A DNA stretch of 64,000 nucleotides, from contig JACPVI010000078.1 of assembly GCA_016191815.1 (NCBI GenBank), positions 41,903 to 105,902 of the forward strand, read 5' to 3'. The position numbers and the translations under genes are program-made. The stretch comes from Myxococcales bacterium. GTDB lineage: Bacteria; Myxococcota; Myxococcia; Myxococcales; Myxococcaceae. A model generated the notes under the pieces. It was not told the origin of the DNA, searched no databases, and saw only the letters and a program-made list of their open reading frames with translations. Of this stretch, positions 34,248-43,717 are shown in pieces (the stretch's first letter is position 1; each line of letters begins with the position of its first letter).

Positions 34248-36077
34248 CTAGGCCGCGCACTCGCCATCCATCGTGACGTGCGTGAACTCCTCGCTCTGGC
34301 CCAAATCCACGAAGTCCTGCGGGGTCGCGGTCTTGGCGCTGATCTCCTCCAGGTCCGATAGAAGCGCCCGCGCGCGCCTGGTCTCCAACCGGCGGAAGAA
34401 ATCCGTCGGCGGTTCGCCCTCGCGCTTCTCTTTGAGGTAGAGGCCCAATAGCCGCTCCGCCGCCGCCAGCAGCCTGCGCGCCGGCACCTTCGCCGCGATC
34501 CGGCCGAAGCTCGCCTGCTCTCCCACGCTGCCGCCGATCATCACGAAGTACTGCGGCACCGCCTTGCCGCTCACCTTCCGCAAGCTCCCCTGGAACCCGA
34601 TGCCCGCCACGTGGTGGAGCCCACAGCCGTTCGGACAGCCGCTGATCTTCACCTTCAGCCCGGGCACCGCCGCCACGAGGTCCGGCCGCCCGCGGAGGAA
34701 ATCGCCGAGCGCCTTCCCGAGCCCCCGCGAGTGCGTCACCGCGAGCCGGCACGACTCGGCACCGGGACACGCCGTCACATCCGCCGCCGTGCCCGCATCC
34801 GGCAGACCGAGCCCAGCCGCCGAGAGGCGCAAGTACAGCGCGTGGATGTCCTCCTCCCGAACCCAGCGGATGGCGACGTCCTGCTCCTGGGTGGTCCGCG
34901 CCAACCCATCGCCATACGCCAGCGCCAGCTCCCCCAGCACCCTCATCTGCCCGCCGGTCAGGTCTCCCAAGGGCACGGTCGCGAACGCAGTCGCGAAGCC
35001 ACGCTGCTTCTGCGGCCGCACGTTCGTCCTCCTCCAGCGCGCGAAGGCATCCGCCGAGGGCCCGAGCACAGGCTTGACCTCCGGAGCCAGCCCCGGACCG
35101 CGAAGCTGCGAGGAAGTCACCCGCGCCGCCACCTCCGAGGGCTCCGGCGCGCGCGCGCGCGGGAAGTCAGGCGCCTCCTCTACCGGCGCCGCGTTCGGAT
35201 CGAACGGCAACCTCGGCAGCGCCTCGGCGCGGATGCGCTCCCGCTCCCTCTCGTACTCCGCCAGGAATCCCTCCCACCCGAGCTGCGCGATGAGGAACTT
35301 GAGCCGGTTCCGCTGGCGATGCTGCCTATCTCCCAGCCGGTGGAAGATGCGGACCACCGCCTCGGCCACTTCGAACAGCTCGCCCGCCGGCGCATGCTCG
35401 TGCAGGAGGTGGCCGGAGGTGACTTTGATCGCCGTCCCTCCGCCGACGGTGACTCGGAAGCCGCGCTCGCTTCCACGCTGCCGGGCCCGGAAGCCGAGGT
35501 CGTTCACCGAGGCGTAGGCATGGTCCTCGGGGCAACCTTCGAAGGCGATCTTGAACTTGCGCGGAAGGCTGGAGGTCAACTTGTGCCGGAGCAGGTACCG
35601 GGTGAGCGCCTCGGCGTAGGGCGTGACGTCGAACAGCTCCTCCTCCGACACTCCGGCGTGCGGGCAGCAGGTGATGTTCCGCACCGAGTTTCCACAGGCT
35701 TCCCGGGTGGTAAGGCCGCTCGCGCCGAGGAGCTGCATCGCCTGTCCGGCGTCTCTTAGCTTCACGAAATGGAGCTGCAAGTTCTGCCGGGTGGTGATGT
35801 GCCCGAAGCCGCGGGAGAACTCCTCGGCCACCTGGGCCAGGGCGCGAAGTTGCGCCGCGCTCAGCACGCCCTGCGGCACCTTGACGCGCAGCATGTGGAG
35901 GTCGCCCTCCTGCCGCTGGCCATAGGTGCCGCGCACCAGCCGGTACGCCCTCCAATCCGCGGGAGAGATTTCTCCCCGCTCGAACTTCTCCAGGGCGGCG
36001 ATGAAGTCGTCGATCTCCTTCTGATCGGCGAAGGAGAGACGCGCCCGGCCGAAGGTCTTCGGATCTTCCACTGACAT
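34248..36077 (-). CDS. cysI: Siroheme-dependent sulfite (or nitrite) reductase, NirA/CysI family
   Basis: 609 residues from ATG 36077 with AAAGGAG about eight bases upstream; the ATG shares a base with the cysG stop (TGATG). Two ferrite-like halves: the N-terminal half has FGHITTRQNLQLHFV and RNITCCPHAGV, and the C-terminal half the 4Fe-4S/siroheme ligands TACPGAESC and GCPNGC (about residues 432-440 and 479-484). It catalyses six-electron reduction of sulfite to sulfide. Sequence alone does not separate the sulfite from the ferredoxin-nitrite enzyme; the cys operon context settles it for sulfite. Last gene of the operon. Confidence 0.92.
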   Translation of the reverse strand: MSVEDPKTFGRARLSFADQKEIDDFIAALEKFERGEISPADWRAYRLVRGTYGQRQEGDLHMLRVKVPQGVLSAAQLRALAQVAEEFSRGFGHITTRQNLQLHFVKLRDAGQAMQLLGASGLTTREACGNSVRNITCCPHAGVSEEELFDVTPYAEALTRYLLRHKLTSSLPRKFKIAFEGCPEDHAYASVNDLGFRARQRGSERGFRVTVGGGTAIKVTSGHLLHEHAPAGELFEVAEAVVRIFHRLGDRQHRQRNRLKFLIAQLGWEGFLAEYERERERIRAEALPRLPFDPNAAPVEEAPDFPRARAPEPSEVAARVTSSQLRGPGLAPEVKPVLGPSADAFARWRRTNVRPQKQRGFATAFATVPLGDLTGGQMRVLGELALAYGDGLARTTQEQDVAIRWVREEDIHALYLRLSAAGLGLPDAGTAADVTACPGAESCRLAVTHSRGLGKALGDFLRGRPDLVAAVPGLKVKISGCPNGCGLHHVAGIGFQGSLRKVSGKAVPQYFVMIGGSVGEQASFGRIAAKVPARRLLAAAERLLGLYLKEKREGEPPTDFFRRLETRRARALLSDLEEISAKTATPQDFVDLGQSEEFTHVTMDGECAA

Positions 36078-37603
36078 CAGAGCGCTCCTTTCGAGAGGGT
36101 CGCGGCGGTTGCCTCGGCAGCCCATCGGCCGATCGCGGCGGCGAGCGACACCACCTCGCCAATCACCACGGTGCCGGGAGCGGATGGATCCACCCTCACC
36201 CTGTCCCTCTCCCGCCCGCGGGAGAGGGGATTGGTTTGCGCGAGCTCCACGAGCGTGCCGACCCAGGTGTGCGCGCGCGGAGTGCTGGAGGCGAGGCAGA
36301 CCGCCGCCGGAGTGTCCGGCCTCCATCCTCGATGCACCAGCGCCCGTGCAAGACGCGACCGGTTCGCTAGCCCCATCAGCACCACCAGCGTCAGTGAGCC
36401 CGGGGCGATCGAATCCAGGATGGGCCCGTAGGCCTCTTCCGAGTGGCCGGACACCACCGCGAACCCGGACGCCAACCCGCGGTGCGTCACCGGGATGCCC
36501 GCGAGCGCAGGCGCCGCCACCGCCGAGCTGACCCCCGGCACCACCTCGAACGGCACGCCTGCCGCCGCCAGCGCGAGCGACTCCTCCCCTCCCCTGCCGA
36601 GCACGAACGGATCTCCGCACTTTAGCCGGACCACCCGCTCGCCCCTTCGTGCCGCGCGAATCATCAGGCGGTGGATGGTCTCCTGCCGGATGGACTTCCG
36701 TCCGGCCCGCTTGCCTACGAAGAAGCGACGCGCCCGCGGAGCCAGTGCCAATACCTCCGGCGACACCAGCGCGTCGTAGAGCACCAGGTCTGCCTCGGCG
36801 AGCCGACTGGCCGCCTTCAGCGTGAGCAGCTCCGGGTCGCCCGGCCCCGCCCCCACCAGCGAAACCAACGCAGTCGAGGGTCGAGGGTCGAGCGTCGAGT
36901 GCATCGTCGAGCGCCGCTCAGCGTTCGCCGGGCTCCCGGTCAAGAATGGGCGCGGCCGGTCGACCTGCGGAGCCTCGGAGGAAGGCGGGCCCTGCCGAAT
37001 GGCTGGCCGTGCGCGAAGCTGGCCAACCGTCTCCGGAGACTCGGATTGGCCGTACAGCCGGTTCAACGCCTCCAGCAACTCCGGCCGCCGCCGCTCGACG
37101 GGGACGCCATCTCGGCGCTGCCGGTTGCGCAGCTCCCTCGCCACCTCCACCCAGCGGCCCACCTCCTCCGGCAACACCGCCTCGAGGGCCTCGCGGATCA
37201 ACCCGGCCAACGCCGGCGCAGCGCCAGAGGTGGAGACGGCTACCGTCACCCCGCCGCGCCGGACCACACCTCCGGTCATCGCCGTGCCGCACTGCGAATC
37301 ATCCACCGCGTTCAAATGGATGCGGCGCTCATCCGCCACAGCCGCGACCGCCCGGTTCACCTCCGGAGTCGCCGCGGCGATTGCCAGCCAGGCGCCCTCG
37401 AGGTCTGCCGGCTCGAACTCCTTCTTTCGGACTTCCACCGCGACAGAGGCGAGCTCCGGCCCGACTCTGGGAGCCACCACCACCATCCGCGCCCCGGTCT
37501 CACGCAACGACTCCACCTTCGCCGCAGCCACACGCCCGCCTCCCACCACCACCACCTTCTTCCCTGCCAGCTTGAGGAAGAGCGGGAAGAGCGACGCGCT
37601 CAA
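36077..37603 (-). CDS. cysG: Siroheme synthase, Met8-like domain fused to uroporphyrinogen-III methyltransferase
   Basis: 508 residues from TTG 37603, which overlaps the upstream stop (TTGA). N-terminal Met8-type domain (1-215): [24 protein letters not shown] and [21 protein letters not shown], for NAD-dependent dehydrogenation and iron insertion. C-terminal SUMT domain from about 250: [45 protein letters not shown] and THRGLASGF. It makes siroheme for the adjacent reductase. Odd: the inter-domain linker [14 protein letters not shown] and a stretch [20 protein letters not shown] near the C-terminus are encoded by repeat-like DNA (36871-36915 and 36191-36230). Confidence 0.92.
   Translation of the reverse strand: MSASLFPLFLKLAGKKVVVVGGGRVAAAKVESLRETGARMVVVAPRVGPELASVAVEVRKKEFEPADLEGAWLAIAAATPEVNRAVAAVADERRIHLNAVDDSQCGTAMTGGVVRRGGVTVAVSTSGAAPALAGLIREALEAVLPEEVGRWVEVARELRNRQRRDGVPVERRRPELLEALNRLYGQSESPETVGQLRARPAIRQGPPSSEAPQVDRPRPFLTGSPANAERRSTMHSTLDPRPSTALVSLVGAGPGDPELLTLKAASRLAEADLVLYDALVSPEVLALAPRARRFFVGKRAGRKSIRQETIHRLMIRAARRGERVVRLKCGDPFVLGRGGEESLALAAAGVPFEVVPGVSSAVAAPALAGIPVTHRGLASGFAVVSGHSEEAYGPILDSIAPGSLTLVVLMGLANRSRLARALVHRGWRPDTPAAVCLASSTPRAHTWVGTLVELAQTNPLSRGRERDRVRVDPSAPGTVVIGEVVSLAAAIGRWAAEATAATLSKGAL
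36191..36230. repeat. CCCTCTCCCGC-type palindromic (REP-like) element, copy 2, inside cysG
   Basis: CACCCTCACCCTG precedes a perfect 11-bp stem, CCCTCTCCCGC (36205-36215) and GCGGGAGAGGG (36218-36228), with a 2-base loop. Same style as the element at 4726. It is read in frame within the C-terminal part of the SUMT domain of cysG. Confidence 0.7.
36871..36915. repeat. TCGAG-rich repeat inside the cysG linker
   Basis: The run GTCGAGGGTCGAGGGTCGAG followed by CGTCGAG matches 25 of 27 bases with 58657-58683 in the intergenic region before the mutase gene. Here it encodes part of the linker between the Met8 and SUMT domains of cysG. Confidence 0.65.
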
Positions 37604-40113
37604 GACCGCTTCTCCCCGAGCAGGCCTCGCTCCCGCAAGGTGGAGAGGATCTTCTCCACGCTCTCCTGCACCGATTCGCGGTCGCTGCGAACCACTACCT
37701 CCGGGCTCCTGGGCGGCTCGTACGGGTCGTTCACCCCGGTGAAGTGTTGGATCTCCCCCGCCAGCGCCTTCTTGTAGAGGCCCTTCACATCGCGCTGCAC
37801 CAGCGCCTCCATCTCGGCGTGGGCGTAGACCTCGATGAAGGGCACGCCCTGCTGGTTCGCGAGCTTCCTCACCTCGTCGCGGATCTCCGCGTAGGGCGAG
37901 ATGGCCGCGGTGATCGCCGCCACCCCATTCCGCGCCAACACTCTCGCCACGAAGCCGATCCTCCGGATGTTCTGGTCCCGATCCTCCTTGGAGAAGCCCA
38001 GCCCCTTGGAGAGGTAGGTCCGCACCTCGTCCCCGTCGAGAATCTCCACCGCGCGCTCGGCGGCGAGCTTGAGCCTCACCGCCTGGGCCAGCGTGCTCTT
38101 CCCCGCCCCGGACAGCCCGGTGAACCAGAGGACGAAGCCGGTTCCGTCGGCCGCCCGCTTGAGGTCGACCTTGTCGGCCGCCGCCTTGAGCGCCGCCGCG
38201 CTCGCCCCGATGCCGAGCGGCGCCGAGTCGTCCTTGAGGTAGTGGGCGCGGAGGATCTCCGCGATCTCCGGCCGGGTGAACTCCTTGGGGAGCTGCCCGC
38301 CGCCGCGGAGGATCTCCCTCACCTTGCTCCCCGACAGCTCGACCCGCGCCTCCTTGCCGTGGGGGCAGGTCCGCGAGGAGGCCAGGTTGTCGCACTCCTT
38401 GCAGAAGAAGGTCGGCTCGAACTTGAGCGGGGAGACGCCCAGCTCGCCTAACTGGAAGCGATCGAAGATCTGCTGCGCCTCGAGCGGCCCGTAGAACTTC
38501 CCCACTCCGGCGTGGTCCCTTCCGACGATGAGGTGGGTGATGCCGTAGTTCTTCCGGACCAGCGCGTGGAAGATGGCCTCGCGGGGGCCGGCGTAGCGCA
38601 TCGCCGCGGGGAAGGCGGAGAGCAGGGTGCGGTCCTTCGGGTAGTAGCGCTCGAGCAAGCTCTCGTAGACCTGGAAGCGCACCGCCGCCGGGACATCGTC
38701 GTTCTTGGTCTCTCCCACCAGCGGGTGGATGACGATGCCGTCGGTGAATTCCAGCGCGAGCTTGGTCAGATGCTCGTGCGCCCGGTGGATGGGGTTTCGA
38801 GTCTGGAAGCCCGCCACCCGCTTCCAGCCGAGCGCGGCGATCCGCTCGCGCAACTGCCTGGGCGTCAGCCGGTGCCTCGCAAAGGGGAGGTCCTCCGGCA
38901 AGGGCAGCACCTCCACCTCTCCCGCCACCAGGTTGCGCGGGCGGGAGAGAAGGTAGGCGACTCCGGGGTGGGAGGCGTCCTCGGTGCCGTACACCCACCG
39001 CGACTCGGCGAGCGGATCGCGCTGGTGGATCTCGGAGACGGTGATGACTCCCCACAGCCGGCCGGCGCCGTCGTGGAGGGCGGCCTCCTTCCCCACTTCC
39101 AGCCGTGCCCGCGCCTCGTCGGACACCGCGAGGGTGATGGGCAATGGCCACACCGTCCCATCGGCGAGCCGCATCCGCTCGAGCACGCTGGAGTAGTCCT
39201 TGACTCCCAGGTAGCCCCGAAGCGGGCTCACCGCGCCCACGGCGATCAGCTCGAGGTCGGCCAGCTCGCGTCCGTCGAGCTCGATGCGCGGGAGCGCGGC
39301 GGCGCGCGAGCTCAGGGCCTGTGCCGCCTCACCATGGAGAATGCGGTCCACCAGGGAGCCGCCGTGCGGAGAAACCAAGTTGCTCGTCTCGGGCATGTTC
39401 GCTTTCGGGGTTGGGGGTGATTGTTGCTCGGGCTCCCGGGAGTGGAGCCCGCATTCCGTCTTGGCCTTGCCGCGCCACCTTCCGGCGCGCGGGTCCTCTC
39501 CGGGAGCCACCGCGCCGGTGCAGGGCGCACAGCCGATGCTCGGGTAGCCGCGGTCATGGAGCGGGTTGTACGGCACCTGGTGGCGGAAGACGTGGTCCCA
39601 GACGTCCTTCTGCGTCCAGCGCACCAGCGGGTTCACCTTCACCAGGCCGAACTTCCGGTCGCGCTCCACCACCGCGGCGTCCGCGCGGTCGGGGGTCTGG
39701 TCCCGCCTGATGGCGCTCACCCACGCTTCGAAGCCGGCGAGGGCCGGCCGGAGCGGCGCCACCTTGCGCAATTCGCAACAGAGGTCCGGGTCTCGCTCCC
39801 ACAGCTTCTCGCCGTGCTGGGCGGCCTGCGCCTCCAAGGACAGCTCGGTCCGCACCGCGCGGATGGTGATGCCGTAGCGCTCCTCGAGCCTTCGCCACAG
39901 CTCGACCGTCCCCGGGAAGAACAGTCCGGTGTCGACGCTGAAGATGTCGATGGGCAGCTTCCGCTTGGCGATGAGGTCGATGAGCACGCACCCCTCCACC
40001 CCCAAGCCGGTGGCAAAGGTGATGCGCGGGGCGAAGCGCTCGGCCGCCCAGGAGAGGATGTCCTCCGCGGAGGAGCCCTCCAAGGAGCTGGCCCATTCCG
40101 CTTCAGAGGACAT
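37600..40113 (-). CDS. Trifunctional APS reductase - ATP sulfurylase - APS kinase (CysH-Sat-CysC fusion)
   Basis: 837 residues in one uninterrupted frame from ATG 40113 (GGAGG eight bases upstream; ATG 40128 lacks one). Residues 1-225: APS reductase, with Cys-Cys 112-113 and C195-x2-C198 as 4Fe-4S ligands and catalytic KTEC221GLH. After a 15-residue linker, about 240-640: ATP sulfurylase, with [11 protein letters not shown] (437-447), VGRDHAG (531-536) and a zinc knuckle at Cys 571, 574, 583. About 655-837: APS kinase, with P-loop GLSGAGKS (666-673), DGDEVR and ISPYAE. The protein makes APS, then either reduces or phosphorylates it. Sat-CysC fusions are known; the added CysH is unusual. Overlaps cysK by 11 bp and cysG by 4. 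Confidence 0.93.
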   Translation of the reverse strand: MSSEAEWASSLEGSSAEDILSWAAERFAPRITFATGLGVEGCVLIDLIAKRKLPIDIFSVDTGLFFPGTVELWRRLEERYGITIRAVRTELSLEAQAAQHGEKLWERDPDLCCELRKVAPLRPALAGFEAWVSAIRRDQTPDRADAAVVERDRKFGLVKVNPLVRWTQKDVWDHVFRHQVPYNPLHDRGYPSIGCAPCTGAVAPGEDPRAGRWRGKAKTECGLHSREPEQQSPPTPKANMPETSNLVSPHGGSLVDRILHGEAAQALSSRAAALPRIELDGRELADLELIAVGAVSPLRGYLGVKDYSSVLERMRLADGTVWPLPITLAVSDEARARLEVGKEAALHDGAGRLWGVITVSEIHQRDPLAESRWVYGTEDASHPGVAYLLSRPRNLVAGEVEVLPLPEDLPFARHRLTPRQLRERIAALGWKRVAGFQTRNPIHRAHEHLTKLALEFTDGIVIHPLVGETKNDDVPAAVRFQVYESLLERYYPKDRTLLSAFPAAMRYAGPREAIFHALVRKNYGITHLIVGRDHAGVGKFYGPLEAQQIFDRFQLGELGVSPLKFEPTFFCKECDNLASSRTCPHGKEARVELSGSKVREILRGGGQLPKEFTRPEIAEILRAHYLKDDSAPLGIGASAAALKAAADKVDLKRAADGTGFVLWFTGLSGAGKSTLAQAVRLKLAAERAVEILDGDEVRTYLSKGLGFSKEDRDQNIRRIGFVARVLARNGVAAITAAISPYAEIRDEVRKLANQQGVPFIEVYAHAEMEALVQRDVKGLYKKALAGEIQHFTGVNDPYEPPRSPEVVVRSDRESVQESVEKILSTLRERGLLGEKRS

Positions 40114-41008
40114 ATCGGTCGCCTCCATCAGGGAGCACCGCCAGCACCCGCTGGCTTTTGGAAAGCTCGGCCGCCACCTGCACCGCCGCGAAGAGCGCCG
40201 CGCCGGAGGAAGGCCCCACGAAGAGCCCTTCCTCCCTGGCCGCGCGCTTCATCATCGAGAGCCCCTGCTCGTCCTCCACCTTGATGATCCGATCGATGAG
40301 CGAGCGGTCCAGCGTGGCGGGGACGAAGCCGGCGCCAATCCCCTGGAGCGCGTGCAGCCCGGCCACGCCTCCGGAGAGCACCGCCGACCCGCCCGGCTCC
40401 ACCGCCACCAGCCGGATGGCCGGGTTCTTCGTGCGGAGATACCGCCCCGCGCCGCTGAGCGTCCCTCCGGTGCCCACCCCGCACACCAGGGCGTCCACCT
40501 TGCCGCCGGTGTCCTCCCAAATCTCCGGCCCGGTGGTGCGCGCGTGGGCGGCGGGGTTGGCGGGGTTCTGGAACTGCGAGAGCGAGAGGGCGCCTCGCTG
40601 CTCGGCGATTCGGCGCGCCTCCTCCACCGCGCCGCCCATCCCGTCGAGGGCCGAGGTGAGCACCACCTCCGCTCCCAGCGCGGCCAGGGTGCGGCGGCGC
40701 TCGATGGACATGTCGTCCGGCATCACCACCACGCAGCGGTAGCCACGCACCGCGCAGACCAAGGCCAACCCGATGCCGGTGTTCCCGCTGGTGGGCTCGA
40801 CGATGGTGGCGCCCGGCGACAGACGCCCCTCGGCCTCCGCGGCGCGGATCATCTCCAAGGCGATGCGGTCCTTCACCGAGCCGCCGGGATTGACTCGCTC
40901 CAGCTTGGCGACGATCTCCGCGCCGGAGGGAGGCGAGAGTCGGCGCACCCGCACCAAGGGCGTCCTGCCGATGAGGGAGAGGACGTCGTCTGCAATCCGC
41001 TCGGCCAT
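40103..41008 (-). CDS. cysK: Cysteine synthase (O-acetylserine sulfhydrylase)
   Basis: 301 residues from ATG 41008 (GGGAG five bases upstream); GTG 41014, overlapping the permease stop, is an alternative. Fold-type II PLP enzyme: NPGGSVKDR with the PLP lysine, [27 protein letters not shown] and [10 protein letters not shown]. Combines sulfide with O-acetylserine to give cysteine. In the operon it lies between sulfur uptake and sulfate activation, directly using the sulfide made by the last gene product. Confidence 0.93.
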   Translation of the reverse strand: MAERIADDVLSLIGRTPLVRVRRLSPPSGAEIVAKLERVNPGGSVKDRIALEMIRAAEAEGRLSPGATIVEPTSGNTGIGLALVCAVRGYRCVVVMPDDMSIERRRTLAALGAEVVLTSALDGMGGAVEEARRIAEQRGALSLSQFQNPANPAAHARTTGPEIWEDTGGKVDALVCGVGTGGTLSGAGRYLRTKNPAIRLVAVEPGGSAVLSGGVAGLHALQGIGAGFVPATLDRSLIDRIIKVEDEQGLSMMKRAAREEGLFVGPSSGAALFAAVQVAAELSKSQRVLAVLPDGGDRYVL

Positions 41009-41010
41009 GG

Positions 41011-41769
41011 TCACTCCCGGTCCATCCCGAAGCGGGCGTGGATTCGCCGCTCCAGCGGGGCGAAGGCTAGCTTCTCCGTCGCCAGGCCGATCGCCAGGAT
41101 GAGCGTCATCACCGCGAAGACTCGCGCCACGTCGTTCAGCTCTCGCCCGGCGTGGAGGAGCTGGCCCAACCCTCCGCTCACGTAGAGCAGCTCGGCGGCC
41201 ATCAGGCTTCGCCAGGCGAAAGTCCACCCCAGCTTGGCGCCGGAGAGGAGCGAGGGCAGGCTCGCCGGCAGCAGCACGCTGGTGTAGAGGCCGACTCCGC
41301 GCGCGCCCAAGGTGCGGGCGGCGCGGATCCACAGCGGGTTGAGGCTGCGCACGCCGGCCTGGCTCGCCAGCGCCACCGAGAGCGCGCTCCCCATCACCAC
41401 CACGAAGAGGATGGCTCCCTCGGAGAGGCCGAACCACAACATCGCCACCGGGAGCCAGCAGATGGAAGGGAGCGACTGGAGGCCCAAGACCGGGGTGCCG
41501 ACCACCTCCTCCGCCAAGCGGCTTCGGCCGATGAGCAGCCCGAGCGGCACCCCGATGAGCAGCGCCAGTCCGTAGCCGGCGCCGAGCCGGCCGATGCTGC
41601 GGGCCACGTTGCCCGCCAGGCTTCCCTCCCGGGCCAGCTCGTACAGGGAGATGGCCACCTGCGAGGGCCCGGGGAGAATCCACGGCGGCCAGGGGCCGAG
41701 CCTAGATGCCGCTTCCCAGAGGGCCACCAGCAGGCCGCACCAGGCGGCCCTCCGGAGCACGGTAGTCAT
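41011..41769 (-). CDS. ABC transporter permease, NitT/TauT (SsuC-like) family
   Basis: 252 residues from ATG 41769, overlapping the ATPase gene by 68 bp; a later start inside the first helix is possible. About six membrane helices, with the family coupling loop around GARGVGLYTSVLLPASLPSLLSGAKLGWTFAWRSLMAAELL. The start PPWILPGPSQVAISLYELAREGSL is typical of SsuC/TauC. It forms the channel for the oxyanion or sulfonate bound by the lipoprotein two genes upstream. Substrate not decidable from this subunit. Confidence 0.9.
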   Translation of the reverse strand: MTTVLRRAAWCGLLVALWEAASRLGPWPPWILPGPSQVAISLYELAREGSLAGNVARSIGRLGAGYGLALLIGVPLGLLIGRSRLAEEVVGTPVLGLQSLPSICWLPVAMLWFGLSEGAILFVVVMGSALSVALASQAGVRSLNPLWIRAARTLGARGVGLYTSVLLPASLPSLLSGAKLGWTFAWRSLMAAELLYVSGGLGQLLHAGRELNDVARVFAVMTLILAIGLATEKLAFAPLERRIHARFGMDRE

Positions 41770-42598
41770 CGCCCAGCTCCTCGCGGAGAACCCGTTCGAT
41801 CTCCGCCTTCAAGTGTTGGTTCATGCTCGCCGCCACCAAGGTGACGTCGCGATCCTCGACGCTCCTCGGCCTGGGCAAGTCCACCTGCAAGACCCGCTGG
41901 ATGCGGCCGGGCCGGGTGGCCATCAGCGCCACCTTGGTTCCCAGCACCACCGCCTCCCGAACGTTGTGGGTGACGAAGACGACCGTCTTCCCGGAGGACT
42001 GCCAGAGCCTCTGCAGCTCCATGAGGAGCACCTCGCGCGTCTGGGCGTCCAGCGCGGCGAAGGGCTCGTCCATGAGGAGGATGTCCGGGTCTCCCGCGAG
42101 GGCGCGGGCCAGGGCCACCCGCTGGCGCATCCCGCCGGACAGCTCGTGCACGTTGCTCTTGGCGAAGCGGGCGAGGTGGACGAGCCGCAAGAGCTCCTCC
42201 ACCCGCTGGGCGATGCGCTCCCTCTTCCAGCCAAGCTGCTCGAGCGGGTAGGACACGTTTCCCGCCACGGTGCGCCAGGGGAAGAGGGCGTGCTCCTGAA
42301 ACATCACCGCCCGGTCCGGACCGGGTCCCCGCACCGGCTCTCCGCGGACGAGCACCTGGCCGCGGTCGGGGCGCTCGAGGCCGGCCATCAGGTTGAGCAG
42401 GGTGGACTTGCCGCAGCCCGATGGTCCGATGACGCAGAGGAACTCGCCTTGCTGGATGTCCAGGGAGACGTCCTCCACCGCGACGTTCCGGTCGCGCCCG
42501 TTGGAGAAGGCCCGCCCGACGCCCTGGAGCGAGAGAATCACCGGGGCCGGGACCTCGAGGGCCGATTGGCGCGCCGCGGTGGAAGGAATGGCGCTCAC
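41702..42598 (-). CDS. ABC transporter ATPase, NitT/TauT (SsuB-like) family
   Basis: 298 residues from GTG 42598, overlapping the substrate-binding gene (GTGA). Walker A GPSGCGKST, Q-loop FQEHALFPWRTV, signature LSGGMRQR, Walker B ILLMDEPF and switch VFVTHNVREA are all present. A 35-residue extension precedes the usual start, and the C-terminus extends past the typical end, with REELGDDYRAPEGR. It powers uptake by the adjacent permease. Confidence 0.92.
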   Translation of the reverse strand: MSAIPSTAARQSALEVPAPVILSLQGVGRAFSNGRDRNVAVEDVSLDIQQGEFLCVIGPSGCGKSTLLNLMAGLERPDRGQVLVRGEPVRGPGPDRAVMFQEHALFPWRTVAGNVSYPLEQLGWKRERIAQRVEELLRLVHLARFAKSNVHELSGGMRQRVALARALAGDPDILLMDEPFAALDAQTREVLLMELQRLWQSSGKTVVFVTHNVREAVVLGTKVALMATRPGRIQRVLQVDLPRPRSVEDRDVTLVAASMNQHLKAEIERVLREELGDDYRAPEGRLVRPAGGPLGSGI

Positions 42599-43554
42599 GG
42601 GGCAGCCCCCGCGGCCAATGGCTCGACCGCCCCGAGGACGTCCGGGCTCTTGAGGAAGCCGAGCCGGTGCGCGTCCTCGGCGAGCTTGGGGAGCTGCACT
42701 GGCAAGGCCGGCGAGAAGGAGAGCTGCCCGAAGGCGCGCTCCAGCACCGCGGGCGGCAGGGGTTTTCCCAGCGCCTTGGCCAAGGCTTGGGACACCACCT
42801 GCCGAGCTTCGGGGGCGGAGACGGCGGCGATGGCCTCTTCGTGCGCGAGGAGGAAGTGGCGGATCAGCTCCGGCCGCTTCTTTAGCGACACCGTAGAGGC
42901 GAGCAGCACCGCGGTGGGGAACCTCCCTTCCGGCCACAGCTCGCGCTCGTCCACCAGGACCTGCGCGCCGGCCTCGAGCACCAGCCGGCTGGCCCACGGC
43001 TCGGGCACCCAGGCCCCGGCGAGCTCTCCTCGCTGGAAGAGGGTGAAGATGTCCGGCGGGGCGAGGGGAAGCACCTCGGCGCCCTCGATCCCGTTCTCGG
43101 CCAACCAGCGCCGGAGCGCCACATCCTGGGTGTTGCCGAGCGCGGGAGAGGCCAGCCGCTGCCCGCGGAGCGCCCCGGCACTTCCGAATCGCGGGTGGAC
43201 CACGAGCTGCGCCCCGCCGAAAGTACAGCCGGAGATGACCCTCACCGCCTGCCCGCGCGAACGCTGGTAGGCGTTGATGGCCGGGTTGGGCCCCAGGTAG
43301 GCCACGTCCAGCTCTCCGGCGAACATCGCCTCCACCACCGAGGGGCCGGAGCCGAACGCCCGCGCCCGGATCGCCACCTTCGGCCCCAGGGCCCGCTCGA
43401 AGGCGCCCGATTCGAGGCCGTAGAGCGCCGGAGAGTGGGTGACGTTGGGGAAGTAGCCCAGCCGCAGCAGTTGCCGGCCCAAGGCGTCGCGCGGATCCGC
43501 CTCGAACCGGCAACCGGCGAGCGAGGCGAGGAGGATGATGGGCAAGACGCGCAT
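42595..43554 (-). CDS. Substrate-binding lipoprotein of a sulfonate/sulfate-type ABC transporter (SsuA-like)
   Basis: 319 residues from ATG 43554, where the lipoprotein signal MRVLPIILLASLAGC begins; the frame is open upstream but has no signal there. Mature domain of the NMT1/THI5-like type II binding fold: LRLGYFPNVTHSPALYGLESGAF, EAMFAGELDVAYLGPNPAINAYQ and GAWVPEPWASRLV. First gene of the sulfur operon, about 150 bp downstream of a strong promoter. Close relatives take sulfonates or taurine, but no desulfonating oxygenase is present here, so sulfate or a related anion is plausible. Confidence 0.88.
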   Translation of the reverse strand: MRVLPIILLASLAGCRFEADPRDALGRQLLRLGYFPNVTHSPALYGLESGAFERALGPKVAIRARAFGSGPSVVEAMFAGELDVAYLGPNPAINAYQRSRGQAVRVISGCTFGGAQLVVHPRFGSAGALRGQRLASPALGNTQDVALRRWLAENGIEGAEVLPLAPPDIFTLFQRGELAGAWVPEPWASRLVLEAGAQVLVDERELWPEGRFPTAVLLASTVSLKKRPELIRHFLLAHEEAIAAVSAPEARQVVSQALAKALGKPLPPAVLERAFGQLSFSPALPVQLPKLAEDAHRLGFLKSPDVLGAVEPLAAGAAP

Positions 43555-43703
43555 GGAGAGCCCGGGATGGAAGAGCTGAACAGGCCCGGCGGCCTCCCGC
43601 GCCCGCAGCACGCGCACCGACTCAGCGGCTGTCGCGTGCCACCGGGACGCCCCGGGCCCTCCGACATCCGCAATTGCCACCGTTCGTCCGAGTCGACATG
43701 TCA

Positions 43704-43717
43704 TCCGTTATAACGGA
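43704..43717. promoter_or_regulatory. Perfect 14-bp palindrome over the -10 of the sulfur operon (candidate operator)
   Basis: TCCGTTATAACGGA is self-complementary over all 14 bases and covers the -10 hexamer TTATAA. A dimeric repressor bound here would block the promoter. The regulator is not in the window. Confidence 0.5.

Noticed and set aside
39380..39400. A gene boundary between the APS reductase and ATP sulfurylase parts
   Set aside because: There is no stop codon between them; an internal Met with no good ribosome-binding site begins the sulfurylase part, so one fused protein is the simpler reading, though internal initiation is not excluded.
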